A stretch of DNA of 64,000 nucleotides. Origin: Euborellia annulipes. Taxonomy: Eukaryota > Arthropoda > Insecta > Dermaptera > Anisolabididae. The stretch spans positions 1 through 64,000 of the forward strand of contig JAKCPI010015508.1 in assembly GCA_023213315.1 (NCBI GenBank), read 5' to 3'. How positions within the stretch are numbered: position 1 is the stretch's first letter; each line of letters opens with the position of its first letter. Positions 12,101 through 27,100 of this stretch are shown here, in pieces. The notes beneath the pieces were generated by a model. The model ran no database searches and was not told where the DNA came from. It saw nothing but the letters and a program-made list of their open reading frames with translations. Both the position numbers and the translations under genes were made by a program.

Positions 12101-15100
12101 CCTCCTGAATCGAAAAAAGTGGTTTTCGCGACATGGTCTATCTGTCTGTCTGTCTGTGGGTCTGACCCAGACATGGTTCAATTTAAAGCATGAAGGAATT
12201 GAGATAGGAGATTAAAATTTTATATTTAAGTTAGGTACCCCCCCTAGGGCGGGAAAATAAGCTTTTAAACAAAATCGACCATAGACTACTTGTACTTTAC
12301 TGACGTATTTTTTCAGATTTTTCTGATTTTCTCAAAATTCGCTCCAACGATTTTGTTTAAAATTCAAAAATAAATTATTTTTTAGATGCTCTTTGAAATG
12401 TATATTTTCATTTTGCCATTGAAATCTTCTAAAGACCACTTTACTCTTGTACTTCTTAGGAAAAGATAGGAGAAATGGTTGCCATGGTAACAAAATATAA
12501 ATATTTTCCCACGTTTATATCTTGAATTAAAATGTACCCTACTGTCGGAATCTAAATATATGTCGACACAAAAAATCTGGTGCTTCCAGTCACATACAGA
12601 TTTTTTAAAAATAATCTATCTTATACAGAAGGATATAATTAACTCTTTTCTCCTGCGTTGCTTTAAACCTGATGAATTTCTGCCAGAGAGAGAGAGAAGA
12701 AATAAAATTGACAGATAAATGAAATTATAAGGCCAGATGATAAATTGAGGAGAATAGCCTATAATAATGATATATTAATTCTATTCCTTAAAGGAGAAGA
12801 TTAATTCTTGTTATTAAATTTTCTATTTATTATAATCAACTTTTTATAAGGCTGATAATAAAGAAAAAGTAAAAGATGAGACCATTTCATTAATATGACA
12901 TATAGCCCAGTAATAAATCTTAAAAATGTGATTTTTTTTTCAAATTTATATTTATTAAAGTTTTGTGTGTTTTAATTTAAGACGGAGTTTATAAGATATG
13001 TTTAAAACTAAAATAGAATTAGATAAGTAGAAATCTTGGGTCTTAGCAAAGACGTAGAAGTCTCGATTCTTGTTCTAGGAGTCAGAGATTCGTTTCCCTC
13101 TCAGAGTGAATTTATTCAAATTATATAAATTATATTAAGAAAATGATAAATAGAACAAATAAGTAACGAAAGCATTGTAAGAATTTTGGAATAAAATATG
13201 ATGATTTTTCTTTAAACAAAATTTGATGTCGAACTTTTATTTTAGAAAAGTCCTTAATAGCAAGAATAGCTAGTTACGAGCCTGCATACCTGGTATATCA
13301 ATATAAGTATACGGCTGTGGGTGTGAGATAAAAAATGAGTTAAGCACGGAATATTGTTTCAAATGCTTTAATTAATAGTATTTTTTTATGAAATATGTTC
13401 TAAAAAAATTTATATTTAATGTTACTTGCACAATTGACAAGAAAAAATTATATATAATCCAATGTAAACAAAAAACTTTATTGTTGATTTTCTCAAAACT
13501 CGATGTTTGGTCTTTGACACACCATTGCATAACAGGGTCCATATCATCTTCCAATTTAAAAAAATGCCCCCGGGTTTGGCGTAGTAGGTAGCGTGCCTAC
13601 CTCCTATACCAAACGTCGTGGGTTCGGACCCCAGGCAGTCCGATGATTTTATTTAAGCCATTTGGATACCAGATGGCTTAATTAGAAATACCTGAACCCC
13701 CAATACATATTTTCAATACAACGGTTATCGTCAAAAGTCTTATATGGCCTGAATTCCCGAGAAGACTGTGTGAATGTGTGTATGAATGTGAGTGTGAATG
13801 AGAAAAAAGTGTGAATGTTTAAAAAAAAAAAGTCTATCAAAGAACAGAAGAGGGTTTCTATTGACTGAACCCTAGCCATGAAGATGGTCGCGTAGTCGAT
13901 CGAAACGTCGCTGTGGGTTTGAATGCAATAAAGAAATAATCATTGCTGCTTAGTCTTTTTATGCATCCTGCTATATATACTGTATAAACAATTTTTTGGA
14001 ATACAGGTTTAATGACCCTCAAAACGTGTATTTTCATCAAAATCTCGATATGGAATTTTCCGGCACTTTTTACTTTTTTCTTTTATACCATTACATATAG
14101 AATTTAGATAAAAGAAAATAAAAATTTATTAATAAATTCAAAAAGCCTTTTTGTTTTTTCTCTCTGAACTAATTGTTGGTCATTAGAGTTGCCTATCTTC
14201 CAGTAAGCATAAACATACTCATTTATGAATATTTAGTATATCTATTGCGGACAAAAATATGTCTATGCCAATAGTTCTCAAACCAATCACAAATATTCTT
14301 CCCGTTATTCAAAAGTGGGGGAGAGGAGGGGGGGGACAAGAAATCAGAGTCATAACTCTGACGTCCCTAAACTCATTGTTTAACTTTGTGTATGTGTTTG
14401 TGTTAGTAAAAGTAAATGACGATATCTTTTGTCTAGTAAACACAAGTTTATAGAGTGTAAAATTCAGATGAAAAAATCTTTTTTTGCTTTTTATATGTAA
14501 AGTTATTTTTCTTTTTTTTTTCTATATACATTTATTAATAATAAAAATGATTTCGTTTGACTGTTTGTCTAGGCCAAGTCAACATCTTTTTCGTAGTGAT
14601 ATCCTTATCAGTTTGTGTCTTCGCTTTACCAGCTATGCTTGTATTTTTTTTTTTTTTTTTTTTTTTTTACGAGTTTTTCTAAGTTGGCTCTTTTCGTGGA
14701 TTTCGGGGCCAACAACTCTAATTGCCTACTGTGTATTTCCTCCTATCTTGTCTGATTTCTTTTCTTTTTATCTCTTTTGCCTTGTCCCAGAAAAAGGGCA
14801 AGGGAATTTGTCACGAAACCCAGTTGGCTTGACAATAAACCGCACAGGGTGGTTAATAATAATTTGTCACAATAAAAAAAAAATAATTAAGAAATTTTAT
14901 CATTGAATATACAGGAATCAGAGAGGCCCTTATCGTGAGTCATACAAACATTTTAATACAATTTTTAGGGGAGGAAGGTGATTTTGATTCTTCTCACAAA
15001 ATTAATTTCCAAAGGGTCTGGTGGCCTAGTGCAAAGGATAGCATACCGATGTCTTGGAAAGGCTGTAAATCCTGGGTTCGATTACCCAGGGCCATGAGTT

Positions 15101-18100
15101 TGTCCCACCAACAAATAAACATACCCAAAAATTGTTAAAAAAAATTAATTTGCTCCAGCTTTTAATAAAAAAATATGGGGATTGACTTCCCCGAGACTTT
15201 CTCTATTCTTTGGAATTGTCTGGGTGTGTGTGTGAACACGATTGCTAAAACAAGAGATCGATGAAATTTGGTATATGCTCCTTATACTGAAATTGTAGAT
15301 TCTATCAACTTTTGGAGTAAATACGTCACTTGAAAGAGTACTTTACTTAAAAAGTTTTTTCAAAAATTTTCAAATTTTGTTATATTATGTGATTTTGTTT
15401 TGATTTTTTATCAAAATTAACGAATATTTTCTATTTCTTCTTTGATTATTTCAAAAACTATTCAGTTTTCAAAAAAATGTCAAAGAATAAACTTTTTAAA
15501 ATAGAGTATTTTATCATAATATAACAAAAAAATTGAAAATTTCAAAATTTTTGAAAAACTTTTTAAGTAAAGTACTACTTTCAAGTGACGTATTTACTCC
15601 AAAAGTTGATAGAAATCTACAATTTTAGTGTAAGGAGCATATACCAAATTTCTTCGATCTAGCTGCTTTGGTTTTTAAGCAATCGTGTTCACACACACAC
15701 ACACACACACACACCCCCGACATAATGCCAAAAATGGTTTTTTTGGACTCAGGGAGGTCTAAAACGTGAAGAAACATCAAAATCTCGAAGTCGAATTTTT
15801 TTAGATTACATAACTTTCTATACGAGAAGTAAAAAAATGAGTGTTCTTGATTTGAAATAAAATAAAGATGGGATGACTACAAAAATAAATAATTTATTTT
15901 AAAAAAGTATTACTAACTGAAATTACACACTGTGTGAGAAAATGAAACTGGTTGTTTAATTCAAAACCGATTTATTTTATAAAAAGCATACTGAATTTTT
16001 AATAAGATGTCTTTGCGTGTCTCCTTTTTCAAATAATTCATAATTTCTGATACTCTAAAGTTTTATATATTAAGAAATTGTCTGTCACTGTAAAAGACGT
16101 TTAAGCAAAAAAAAAAAAAGAACTAATTAAGATGAAACTTTATAAATGTTTTACTTATAACCTGAGGGAGAAAATAGACTCGAAAATAAATTGGATTTTC
16201 TTCTTTCAAAAGAACAACTTGAAACAATTTTAATTTTGTTAATGAATAAATAATATTTCCTATTTCTTTTTTTTTAAGAGTTAAGGTTTTTTTTTGTTTT
16301 TTTTAATAATATATATTAAGTCAGTTGTAACATATAATATAATATGATATAATATTATAATAAATATTACTGTAAAAATGATGTACCTTGGTGCTGGCCA
16401 AATGGTTTTTAACCAGAGCCAAAAATTTTAAATAAAAAAAAAAAAAAAAAAGGTTTTTTTAATGACTAGAATTTATTTTTAATGACTAGAATTTTTAATT
16501 TTTTTTCTTTATATGGGGAAGACTGGCTTAGAATGCGTAAGGGAGGCTGTACCCCTTAGCAAAAAGTCGAGAAAAAGTGCGAAATTCCACACAAAGCAAA
16601 ACAAAACCAGTCATGCAAAAACCCGCCCCGAAAAAATCTTAGAAAAAAAAAAATGCTAATCTTAATAATTACCTAATAATAAATAATAAATAATAATTCT
16701 ACCCTTACTGCATCCCTACAGTCACTAGATCATAGAAGAAGAGTATCTGCACTATCTCTCTTCTACAGGTATTACGATGGTCAATGCTCTGCCGAATTAA
16801 AATCAATTATCCCACCCAATGCAACATATTCACGGAACACAAGAGAGGCATCTTCCCAGCATCCCTATGCTGTTCAGATCACGACTAACAGAACAAAACA
16901 ATTTCATTCTTCCTTTGTCCCCATGACCTCCCGTGATTGGAACAAGCTCCCTGCGTCTATCTTCCCCAAAACCTACAATCTTCACACTTTCAAGTCTAAC
17001 CTCAACAGCCATCTTCTCGCCAGTTGAGTTTCCCCTTTATGCTTCTCCTTTTACTTTCTCTTACCTATGTATATATGTAATATATATATAGAGAGAAAGT
17101 ATTGGATTCATGTCAAAAATTCGATGTCGAGATTTTGATGGATCTTCACGTTTTGAGGTCCCTTGAATCCAAAAAAGTGGTTTTCGCGACATGGTCTGTC
17201 TGTGTGTGTGTGTGTGTCTGTGTGTGTGTCTGTGAACAAAATATCTCAAGAACGAAAAGAGCTAGGAAGTTGAAATTTTATATTTAAGTTAGGCACCCCC
17301 ATGGGACGTGACACGAAGCTTTTGAACAAAATCGACCAAAAAGTACTAGCACTTTACTGATTCACTTTTTTCAGTTTTTTTCGATTTTCTCAAAATTTGC
17401 TCCAACAATTTTTTTTTAAATTCAAAAATCAATTATTTTTTAGATTCTCTATAAAATGTATATTCTCATTTTGTGATTGAAATCTTCTGAAGACCACTTT
17501 ACTCTTGTATTTCATAGGAAAGATAGGAGAAATGGTTGCCATGGTATCAAAATATAAATATTTTCCCATACTTATAAATTTTACATCTTGAATTCAATTG
17601 TACCCTACTGTCGGAAACTAAATACATGTCGACACAAAAAATCTGGTGTGACAAGCACAGTACACAACTTTCGATTACCGAAGGTAACACAACTTTCGAT
17701 TACCGAAGGTAAGAGAAAGTTGTGTGCTGTGCGCCAGTCACACCAGATTTTTGTTTTTATTTTCTTCCTGGCTGCATGTGACTATGGGTCATTATAGGTC
17801 TTCGGACCTTATGCACCCATTCCAAAAAAAAAAAATAATAATAATAATTACGGAAAACTCGTTACCTTATGTCCCTTTTAGGGCAGAAACAGAAAATTTT
17901 TACTTTTTAGCTTTTTTGACGAAATAAAAAAGAGATTATTTTAAAAAGGGACATCTACAGTATTGCCTTTCTGTGAGGCACCCTTGATAGTCTACTTTTG
18001 CTTGGAAATCAAAGAGTTAGTAGATCGCTCACCGTTTTGAGCGATTTAATTATAGGCTATCATTTAATTTCAATAAAAATAGTATAGTAACGACTGCCCT

Positions 18101-21100
18101 TAGATCAGAAAAATGTAAGAGAAGAGGATGTCGGTCAATAGTATAACTTCTATTGAAATAAAATTACCAAACTGTCAGATGTTTCGGCTTTAATTAAATA
18201 AGGCCACCATTAATCAAGATGAGCTAATACATCGATCATATTTAAGCTCTTAACTGTGGGCACTTGTTGAAGCATTATCATAGTAATGTTTCAATTTAAA
18301 CAAGATTAAAAATACTGGGGTATTCGTTTCAAAATTTTTTATTTTTACGAATAATTTTATTAGGCCTAAATTGATACATATGAGTTCAAATAAGCACGAA
18401 AGGGAAAAAAAGCATAGAAACTCAAAAAAATAAAAAAAGCATGAAAAATGCAATCTCAATACACGTAGTTTTATATAAATAGTGTAGAAATTAAATATCT
18501 AATGGTTGCTTATAAAATTCAGACATTCAGCTTTGAACTCTATAGATTACTCTAATTTTCTATGATTGCTCAAATATCTATAAAAAATTTAATGGCGTAA
18601 ACAAACATATTTTTTTTTTTTTAGATAGCACAATTTTAATTAGACTGTTTTGTAAATCCCAAAAAGCTGAACATTCCTGCATATATAACATAATACTCAT
18701 TTTTGCTATTTTGTCCTTTACGACCTTTTAATTTCCAAGTATTGAATAAATTCATAAAGGCCTTAAATAATATACTTCGGGCTGCAGATAATAAGAAGGC
18801 TTATTTTTCGCCTCTTTAATTAAAATAGCATATAAATATTTACTTCTATATCTTTTTTTTGAAGATTGTTTTACATAACAATACATTATTTTTTTAATTA
18901 ATAAATATTAATTATATGAATTTAATATCTGATTGGTAAAATAATTGTAGCTAGAAGCTATTAATCATTTGTTTATTTAATATATTCATTCACTTGTCGC
19001 TTACTATATATTTTTGAAATATTCAAATAAGATATTAATAAATAAGGAATTCGGACCCGTGAAGTAATTCATATAATTTAATATTTATTAATTATATAAA
19101 TAAGATATTGTTCTGTAAAATAAATGAAAGGACAAACTATAAAAAATTTCCAAGAGGTGGGTCATTTCATGTCAAATCATCCAGCCATGCAACCCATCAT
19201 CTCAGAATTGGATGAAATTTTTTTTTATTTTTTTGTTGTTTTTACCATTCTTAGTAAGAATCCAAAAATATATTACAATATTCCTAATAGGCTACTTTTT
19301 GAGAAAAAAAAATCTTAAATTTGGCAAAAATGAGCTTGGGAAGCCTTTCCGAGAGTCCTAGTGGAAGGGATATTTTTTAGAAAATAAATCATAACTCCCT
19401 TTGTTTTCAACAAATCAAGCACAGATTTGCACTGAAATATTCGGAAAGAGATGTAGATTTAGAAAAATAAATTAATTAATCATTAATTTTATATTAACCC
19501 CCCAAAAAACTACCCAAAATCAGTATTTATCAAAATTTTTGCAACAATTTTCAAATCCACTTTTAGGTCAAAGGTGATGTAAATAACAATGTCATTTTTT
19601 TTTTTTGAGATGGTGGGTTACATGACTGGATGATTTGACATGGAATGTAAGTGATAGTACATTAACATATAAACATTTTAAATTAAATATTTATATGCAT
19701 TATAGGGTTTATATATGAAATGCATGTTAAACACTTTGCAGGTAGTAAAAATATTTTTCCTTGACCCTTAAACGTTAGTTTTATTCCGTCATAAAATTAT
19801 GCATGCATGCTTTTAAAATATTGATATAATATGAAATAGTATTTTTTTTTTTAAGGAATTCATTTTATCAGCATAATTGAAATATAATTATACTATATAA
19901 GTATGCTTTTGCTAAAAAAAATTAGAGTTTGAGATTATATCAAGTATATAATTAAAATTGTTTGAAAGGGGACCCAAGAGAGGTCTAACCCCTCACGACA
20001 ATGATGTTTAATCTAAAATGTATTGTATTGAGTGTAGGTATATGATAATCTTAGTCAGCGTTTACCAAATGACGGGTCATAAAGCAAAACGCAGAGTCGC
20101 GGAGATTAAAAATGTTATTGATTGTTTTTGTAAATTTTTACTTTCATTGGTTTCATGTCAAAAATTTGATGTCGAGATTTTGATAGATATACACGTTTAG
20201 ACGTCCCCTGAGTACAAGCGATTTCCAAAACATGGGCTACCTGTATGCGTGTGTCTGTGAACAAAATATCTCAAGGACGAAAAGAGCTAGGAATTTGAAA
20301 TTTAATATTCAAATTAAGTCCCCCCCCCCCTGGCAACAATGACACGATGCTTTTGAACAAAATCGGCCAAAAAGTTCTAGTACTCTAGTGAGCCACTTTT
20401 CAGTTTTTTTTTTTTTTTTACTTTCTCGTATAGAATATAAAAAGAAAGTATTGTAATTGTAAAAAAAATTCGAGATTTTGATGTTTCTCCAAGTTTCAGA
20501 CCTCCCTGAGTCCAAAAACACCATTTTGGGCTTTATGTCTGTGTGTCCGGTGTGTGTGTGTGTGAACACGATTGCTTAAAAACCAAAGCAGCCAGATGAA
20601 ATTTGGTATATACTCCTTACCATGGGCGTACCCAGCGAGGGGCAGGGGGGCAGCTGCCCCCCCCTAGAAGCAACAAAAAAAAAATTAAATGCTTATAAAG
20701 TGATGAAACGAAACAAAATTGGTGGTTGGCGACGGGGAATGATTCTTTTTTGTTAGAACTCGAGGGTTTTTAGGCCTTTAATTCGAAGGCTTTACCCCTC
20801 TATATAAAAAATAGCTATGTCACAATCTGGACGACCATGATCTGCCCCCCCTGGACGACCATGATCTGACCATGCCCCCCCCCCTAGATTTGATCCTGGG
20901 TACGCCCATGCTCCTTACACTAAAATTGTAGACTTCTATCAACTTTTGGAGTAAATACGTCACTTGGAAAAAGTACTTTACCTAATAAGTTTTTTCAAAA
21001 ATTTTGAAATTTTCAATTTTTTTGTTATATTATGATAAATTGATCTATTTTAAAAAGTTTTTATTCTTTGACATTTTTTCGAAAACTGAACAGTTTTTGA

Positions 21101-24100
21101 AATAATCAAAGAAGAAAAAGACATTTTTCGTTAATTTTGATAAAAAAAATCAAAACAAAATCATACAGGTGTCATTTAAAAAAGGGTAAATGAATTTGTG
21201 AAACAAATGAATGCCTTAAAATTCTAATAATAAAAATCTGGTGTGACTGGTCCGCACAGCACTCAACTTTCTTTTGCCTTGAATAAATCACATTTTAAAA
21301 GAGAGACGTAAAGAAATAGTGTATGAAGGGTATTTAAAATTACGACCTTACGCTCGAAATAAGAACTATTTTTAAGATAAAAGAGGTAAAACAAAAAAAA
21401 ATTGTGACTTTACTTTGCATGTTTGAGATTCCTATTCAATATAAATGATGACCGCATCAGTTTTATTTTAAATAACCATTATTTAATTTTTTATCATTAA
21501 CATTAAAATAATCAATTTTAACCCAATTACTCAATTAAAAAAAGCTTCGTAGATTTAAAAAGCGATAATTTAATAAAAGATAAAAGGGGGGGGGGATAAT
21601 TACAAAAAGCAATGACTGACAAAACGATTTGATTCTTTTTTTGACATTTCCGTTGATGATATTAATAAACTGAGCAAAATAAAAAAAAATATACAAAACA
21701 TTGATATATAAATAAATTATAATGTCAATAATTTTAATTAAATTCATCCCCCCACCGCCCTACTTTTAGAATGAAAAATTAATCCTGCCGTTATTTTTTT
21801 AATAAATTCAATTTTCAATTAAATAAAAAAATATTTTGCACATTTTCTAGAACATCTGAATGCTAATTGACTCATTATCTTGTAATCCTCGTTGGAAATT
21901 GCAATTAAAACAAAATTTTAGTATTTCGTATATCACATTTCAATTAAATAGATTTATTCAGATAAAAATAGATTTAAAATAAAATTAGTGAAATAAATTT
22001 CAAATAGCGTTTACTTGGAAAAATTTTTAAGGGGGTGTAGGAGCCGAGGCTAAATATACTTAAAAAAAAAAAAAAAAAAAAACACTATTAGCCTATAAGG
22101 GATTTTTCAATGCGGTTTTTTTTTGAATGAATTATATTCACCAGGAATTATTGGGACCGAAAGTTTTTTTTATAAAATAATATTAGCTCTATTCAGAGGA
22201 TGGTAAATGGGGGGGGAGGTTATTATAATTTTGTTCAATGACATTCATTTAAAGAGTGAACTTCGTTGGGATATCGTCCAACTCAAGGGTTTCCAACCTA
22301 TTAATTAATAAAAATATCAACAAAAAAAAAAAAAATTATTTATGATAAAATTTTGCTACTCTAAATTTTCTAAAAAGAAATGTATTGTACATTGTATGTA
22401 GGGTCTATATTTTTCTTTAATCAATAAAATACGCCGAATGAATAAACTTACAGTTTCGAAGTCTCTCCCGTGAAGTAGATGTAGAGCACGTAGTTGTAGA
22501 GCACGTTGACACAAAAGCCAAGAACCGAGTAAATGTAGAATCCGAAAACGAAGCTGAAATTAAAAAAAAAAATATTTAAAATGAAACCTAATGGGTCTTA
22601 TCAATCAGGAAGATGTAATAAGTAAGAATATATTAAGTCGAATCGAACCTTTGTTGTAATATTGATACATGCGAACATGAGTAAAATCAAAAAATTTTTA
22701 TTTACATTTAAGTTAAAAGTTATTTAGAAAATAGAAAAAATGGGATAATTTTAGATTGTTAAGACAAAGACATAGAACCTAAATATTTTTGAGTAGATAT
22801 CAATATGTAATTATATTGAGGAAATTTTTAATCATATTGAACGATCTGGAAGAAAGAATGACTAAAAGAAATCTTTTTGAGTCGTATTAAACACTATAAT
22901 TGTTAGAATCGTAATATTTTATAGGTAGAATAGTTTTTTGTTTCATCCAAGATTCATACAAAACAAATGATAAAATTTAATATATTTACCTTGACATAAT
23001 TTTCAAATAAGATATTTTAGATGTATTGTGATATTGTTGGAAACGAATTTATTAATAAATCAGTTACATAGAAATATTGAAAAAATTATTTTTATAATAA
23101 ACGATGGATAACACTCAATGACATTTTGATAGCCGAGTCGACAATAGAAAAATGAATAGTTCATGGGAAGTGAGGGCGCTGCGAGCGGTGCAGTTTAACA
23201 ACCAACAATGACCACCCAATTCAAATTAATATTCAAATTCATTCATTCATTTTAAACTTTCAATTAATTACTTGTTCTTTTAAAAATTAACTGTTCAAAT
23301 TCAAATTATAAATTAAATTAGATTAATGAAGGCATAATTTATTGTATAAACCCCAATAATTTTGTTTTTTTAATTTATTAATAGCGAGATTTCCTTGGTC
23401 AAATTTGCAACAAATCCAAGTACTTTTTTTAACTGAGAAAGTAAAACGCTAAATTTTCAGCAATTTTTTTATTAGTTTACAGGGCAATATTTCCAAATAT
23501 TTCGGAGATCTATCGGCACTCCTTCAATGGATTTCACCTCATTCATCACGTATGTTCCTTACAATTAAAACGCTTGAAAGCGACCATGTTATTCGTCTAG
23601 CAATTATTAATCATTTGGAAATATCGCCTTGTAAACCAATATTGATAAACTGATACTCAAATTTTATACTTAAGTACCCATTTCATAGAGTATATTATTG
23701 ATAATATACATACTTATATATTTTTTATAAGCATACATAGGCCTAATATATAACAATTAACAATTTTTGAATCTTTTATTTCTGTTTCAGAAACGAATAA
23801 ATCCGGTGAGATTTATGCTGTCACCTGATCATAGATATATTCTTCTAGCTCATAATGTACAAAAGGTAATATTTTTTTGAATTATATATACACAATATAC
23901 ATATTAACTTACATGTAAATATCATTCGGCTAAAGGGACAAATCAATACAATTAAATAGGAATGTTTATTATGTGTGCAAGTAATAGGGTGACCATTTGG
24001 GATATATGTCGGACCGACATTGTCGGTATATCAAGGGCAAGGCTGGTTATGTTGGATACGAATTAAGCTTAAGCTCTGACCTTCAGCACAAAGGTAGAGA

Positions 24101-27100
24101 GGTTCTTAAGCACTAAATTCTAAATAGTCTTAGATACCGAAAAAACCTTAAAAAAGTATGACCTTAATGAATTAATAAAAGTTTAGTGCTCTTAAGCACA
24201 ATAATAAAGATAATTTTTTTTTTCTAAAATATCCCTTATCCGCTCTATCGCCCATGGCCCTGGCAATCTCTTTTAAACCTTATTTTTAGAGGTAAAAAAC
24301 TAATTGAAAAGTTTTTATTATTTTTTACTTTCTCTTACCTCTATATATGTTAATATATAGAGAGAGAAAGTATTGGATTCATGTCAAAAATTCGATGTCG
24401 AGATTTTGATGGATATACACGTTTTGAGGTGCCCTGGTTTTCGCGACATGGCCTGTCTTTGAACAAAATATCTCAAGATCGAAAAGAGCTACGAGGTTGA
24501 AATTTTATATTTAAGTTAGGCACCACCCTGGGACTTGACAGGAAGCTTTTAAACAAAATCGGCAAAAGAGTACTACTGTAGTACTTTACTGATGTACTTT
24601 TTCAGTTTTTTTTTTCGATTTTCTCAAAATTCGCTTTAACGATTTTGATTAAAATTCAAAACCCAATTATTTTTTACATGGTCTTTAAAATGTATAATCT
24701 CATTTTATCCTCAAAATTGTGGGCCCCCTGGGACCACCAATGGATGAATCCATATGACCTATCTCCTTTGAGTAGCTATATTTATAATTGAATTTTAAAT
24801 GACATGTTGTTTTCAAATTGATTTTTATTTTTAATATAATAAATCCTTATTTTATTTAAGTTGATTGAGTGAGCGTTGTGGGTGTTCAAGTTAAAAGCCT
24901 TTTAAATTAAAAAAGAAAACTTTCTGATCCTCTTTTCATCAATAACAAAGAGCAATTTTCAACTTATATCCTTCTTTCTTTTATTTTTTAATTTATTTAC
25001 TTTTAGTCTATTAATAGAATATAATTTAGTTACCAATTTGGATTGGATAAGATGCCCTTGTTTATTAAAATCTATTTTATCCTTTTATTTTGAATCCAAT
25101 TTGTTTTCTGATTTAAATTTGTTTTTTTTTTTCTCCTTCAAAAAGAAAGATATATTTAAAAAAAAGACAAAAGAAGCTTTATTTTAAAACGTGAGGCTTA
25201 ATGGCGTAATATTTAGAAATATTTTCAACGAAATAACGAACAAATAGAAAGTTGGACTAGAAAATTTAGGATAGAAAGTTTAATATATGAAACTTAAAAA
25301 ATTTAAAAAAAAATACTTCTAATTTGAGGCGCAGTCAAAAAAAACTTCAAGATTTTTGGCAGCTAAATGTATTTTATTAAAGCCGTACCAGGCTGACTTT
25401 TCGGCCCCTTGTCTGTCATCTTCAGAGCCGCGGTTGGGGAGAATAAATGAAAATAAAATTTCAGCGACACATATTCGCATGAACAGAGCATTCAAAAGAA
25501 CGAAGGAATTTTTACTCTGCTTTCAGCCAGAAGGACATACCACACTCACCAATATTTGGTCAGTGTAGCGGTTAGCATGCTGGCCATTTGCACCAAGGGT
25601 CCCGGGTTCACATCCTGTCCCATCCCCAATCAATTTGAATAAATAGGGAAGGGGTGTAAATGGCCTTCGATTCTGAAAAAGACCTTAAATGAAATAAAAT
25701 AAAAAATTGTTCAGAATTAAAGAAATAAAATAATATAAAAAAATTAACAAAAAATTAATATCACATAAGCTAATAAATTATTTACAAGATTATTTAAGGT
25801 AAAGTGCAGCTCAAAAAAAGTATTTTATTAGAAACTAGCGGAGGTAGGGTTGTCTTCGGCAAAACTACCCTAGCGGGCTTTTAGGGAGTGAGCACCCCTC
25901 CCCTGGCACGCCCGATAGAACTTTTTGAGGTCCGGAATAACATTTTTTAATTATTTAAAACCTAGAGAAACATCATTTTAAATTTTATTAAAAACCAGTG
26001 AAAAATTAAAAAAAAATAAGGGTGGAGGGGGGGGGGTTAAATCGAGAAAAAAATGAAATAAAATTTCGAATTTTAGGGGGAGGAAGAGTTGATATTTTTC
26101 ATTTTAAAGAACTGATATGTGTATAGCGAGTTAGAACCTGTTTTCCAATGCTTTCCTATGGGAGATTTGTGAACCTCTGATAAGGGGGGTTCCCTACCAC
26201 TAATATAATGATACCCTAAAACCACCCCCAGAAAATTCCCTACCCATTAAAAAAAAACTCAATTAAAATCGGTCTAGTAGTTTCAGAGTCTATGCGTTAC
26301 AAACAGTCAGACAGACACACAGATTGACAGACAGTCTTTGTCGTTTATATGGATCCTGTTATGCATTAGTGTGACAAGCGCCAGCTACCGAGTTTTGAGA
26401 AAATTAACATTAAAGTTTTTTAAAAAATATCATATGTTGGTCCATGAAGTAATTATGAAAAACATATAACCAAGTATTTATTAATTTAAATAAGCGAAAA
26501 ATGTACGTACCGCCGGGCGCCGCACCTCGGATCCGCCGATTTACACTCAACATGCCCTACTGGTGCCCCCCTGGTGCGACTCCCGGCGGTACCTACATTT
26601 TTCGCTTATTTAAATTAATTAAAGTTTGTTTTTTTTTCATTGGATTATATATAAGTTTTTTTGTCATTTGTGCAAGTAACATTAAAAATAAATTTTTTTA
26701 GGACATATTTCATAAAAAAATACTATTAATTATAGCATTTGAAACAATATTCTGTGCTTAACTCAATTTTTAATTTTTTTGGCGCTTGACACACTAATGC
26801 ATAACAGTGCTCATATATAATAGTATAAATTGTGAAAGCTGAAATATTAATACATTATTCAAATGTTTGCAGCTAAGTTTAAAAAAATTGTTGGGTTTGA
26901 AGTAAAATTAATATCGTCACCAGTAGTAAATGGGGTTAAATTTGTGCTGGTAAAATTACCTTCTAGCTGGCGAAAGTTATTTTGTAAGCATCGATAGAAA
27001 CCAAGAACTTTAGGCCCAATTTGAGACCATTCCCAACTCCATCTGTTCAGCCAAACCTTCAGGTTTAGACTATGGAGTGAGTTGCTTGTGGTCTTTAATA

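Larger units (their letters stand above)
6127..23790 (+). other. Dipeptidyl peptidase intron 1 (17.7 kb)
   Basis: The intron starts GTAAGT and ends TCTGTTTCAG. It carries the fold-back elements, SINEs, family A and B repeats, the LINE fragment and the antisense micropeptide unit listed separately. Stretches not listed (7.0-8.8, 9.1-10.0, 11.0-12.0, 12.6-13.3, 14.0-15.0, 16.0-16.7, 17.8-19.1 and 21.2-22.4 kb) are AT-rich, with homopolymers and no exon I can support. Less AT-rich, non-repetitive blocks stand out at about 9,640-9,930, 10,830-11,000 and 14,690-14,860. Confidence 0.8.

Noticed and set aside
14484..14906. A 140-codon plus-strand open frame
   Set aside because: It is mostly a T-run translated as phenylalanine with no domain, splice site or codon bias. 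It is a chance frame in low-complexity DNA.
15016..15095. Possible tRNA gene
   Set aside because: The B box and T-stem are good, but the anticodon arm and acceptor stem do not pair and a SINE-like body follows.
16701..17027. Possible host exon because of a clean 108-codon frame
   Set aside because: The sequence matches the C-terminal part of LINE polyproteins and has no acceptor site at its left edge.
17102..17287. Open frame in family A that looks conserved with the translation at 30,190-30,399
   Set aside because: Both copies share peptide blocks only because the DNA of the repeat head is conserved. Other copies have stops and shifts, and the frame crosses a GT microsatellite.
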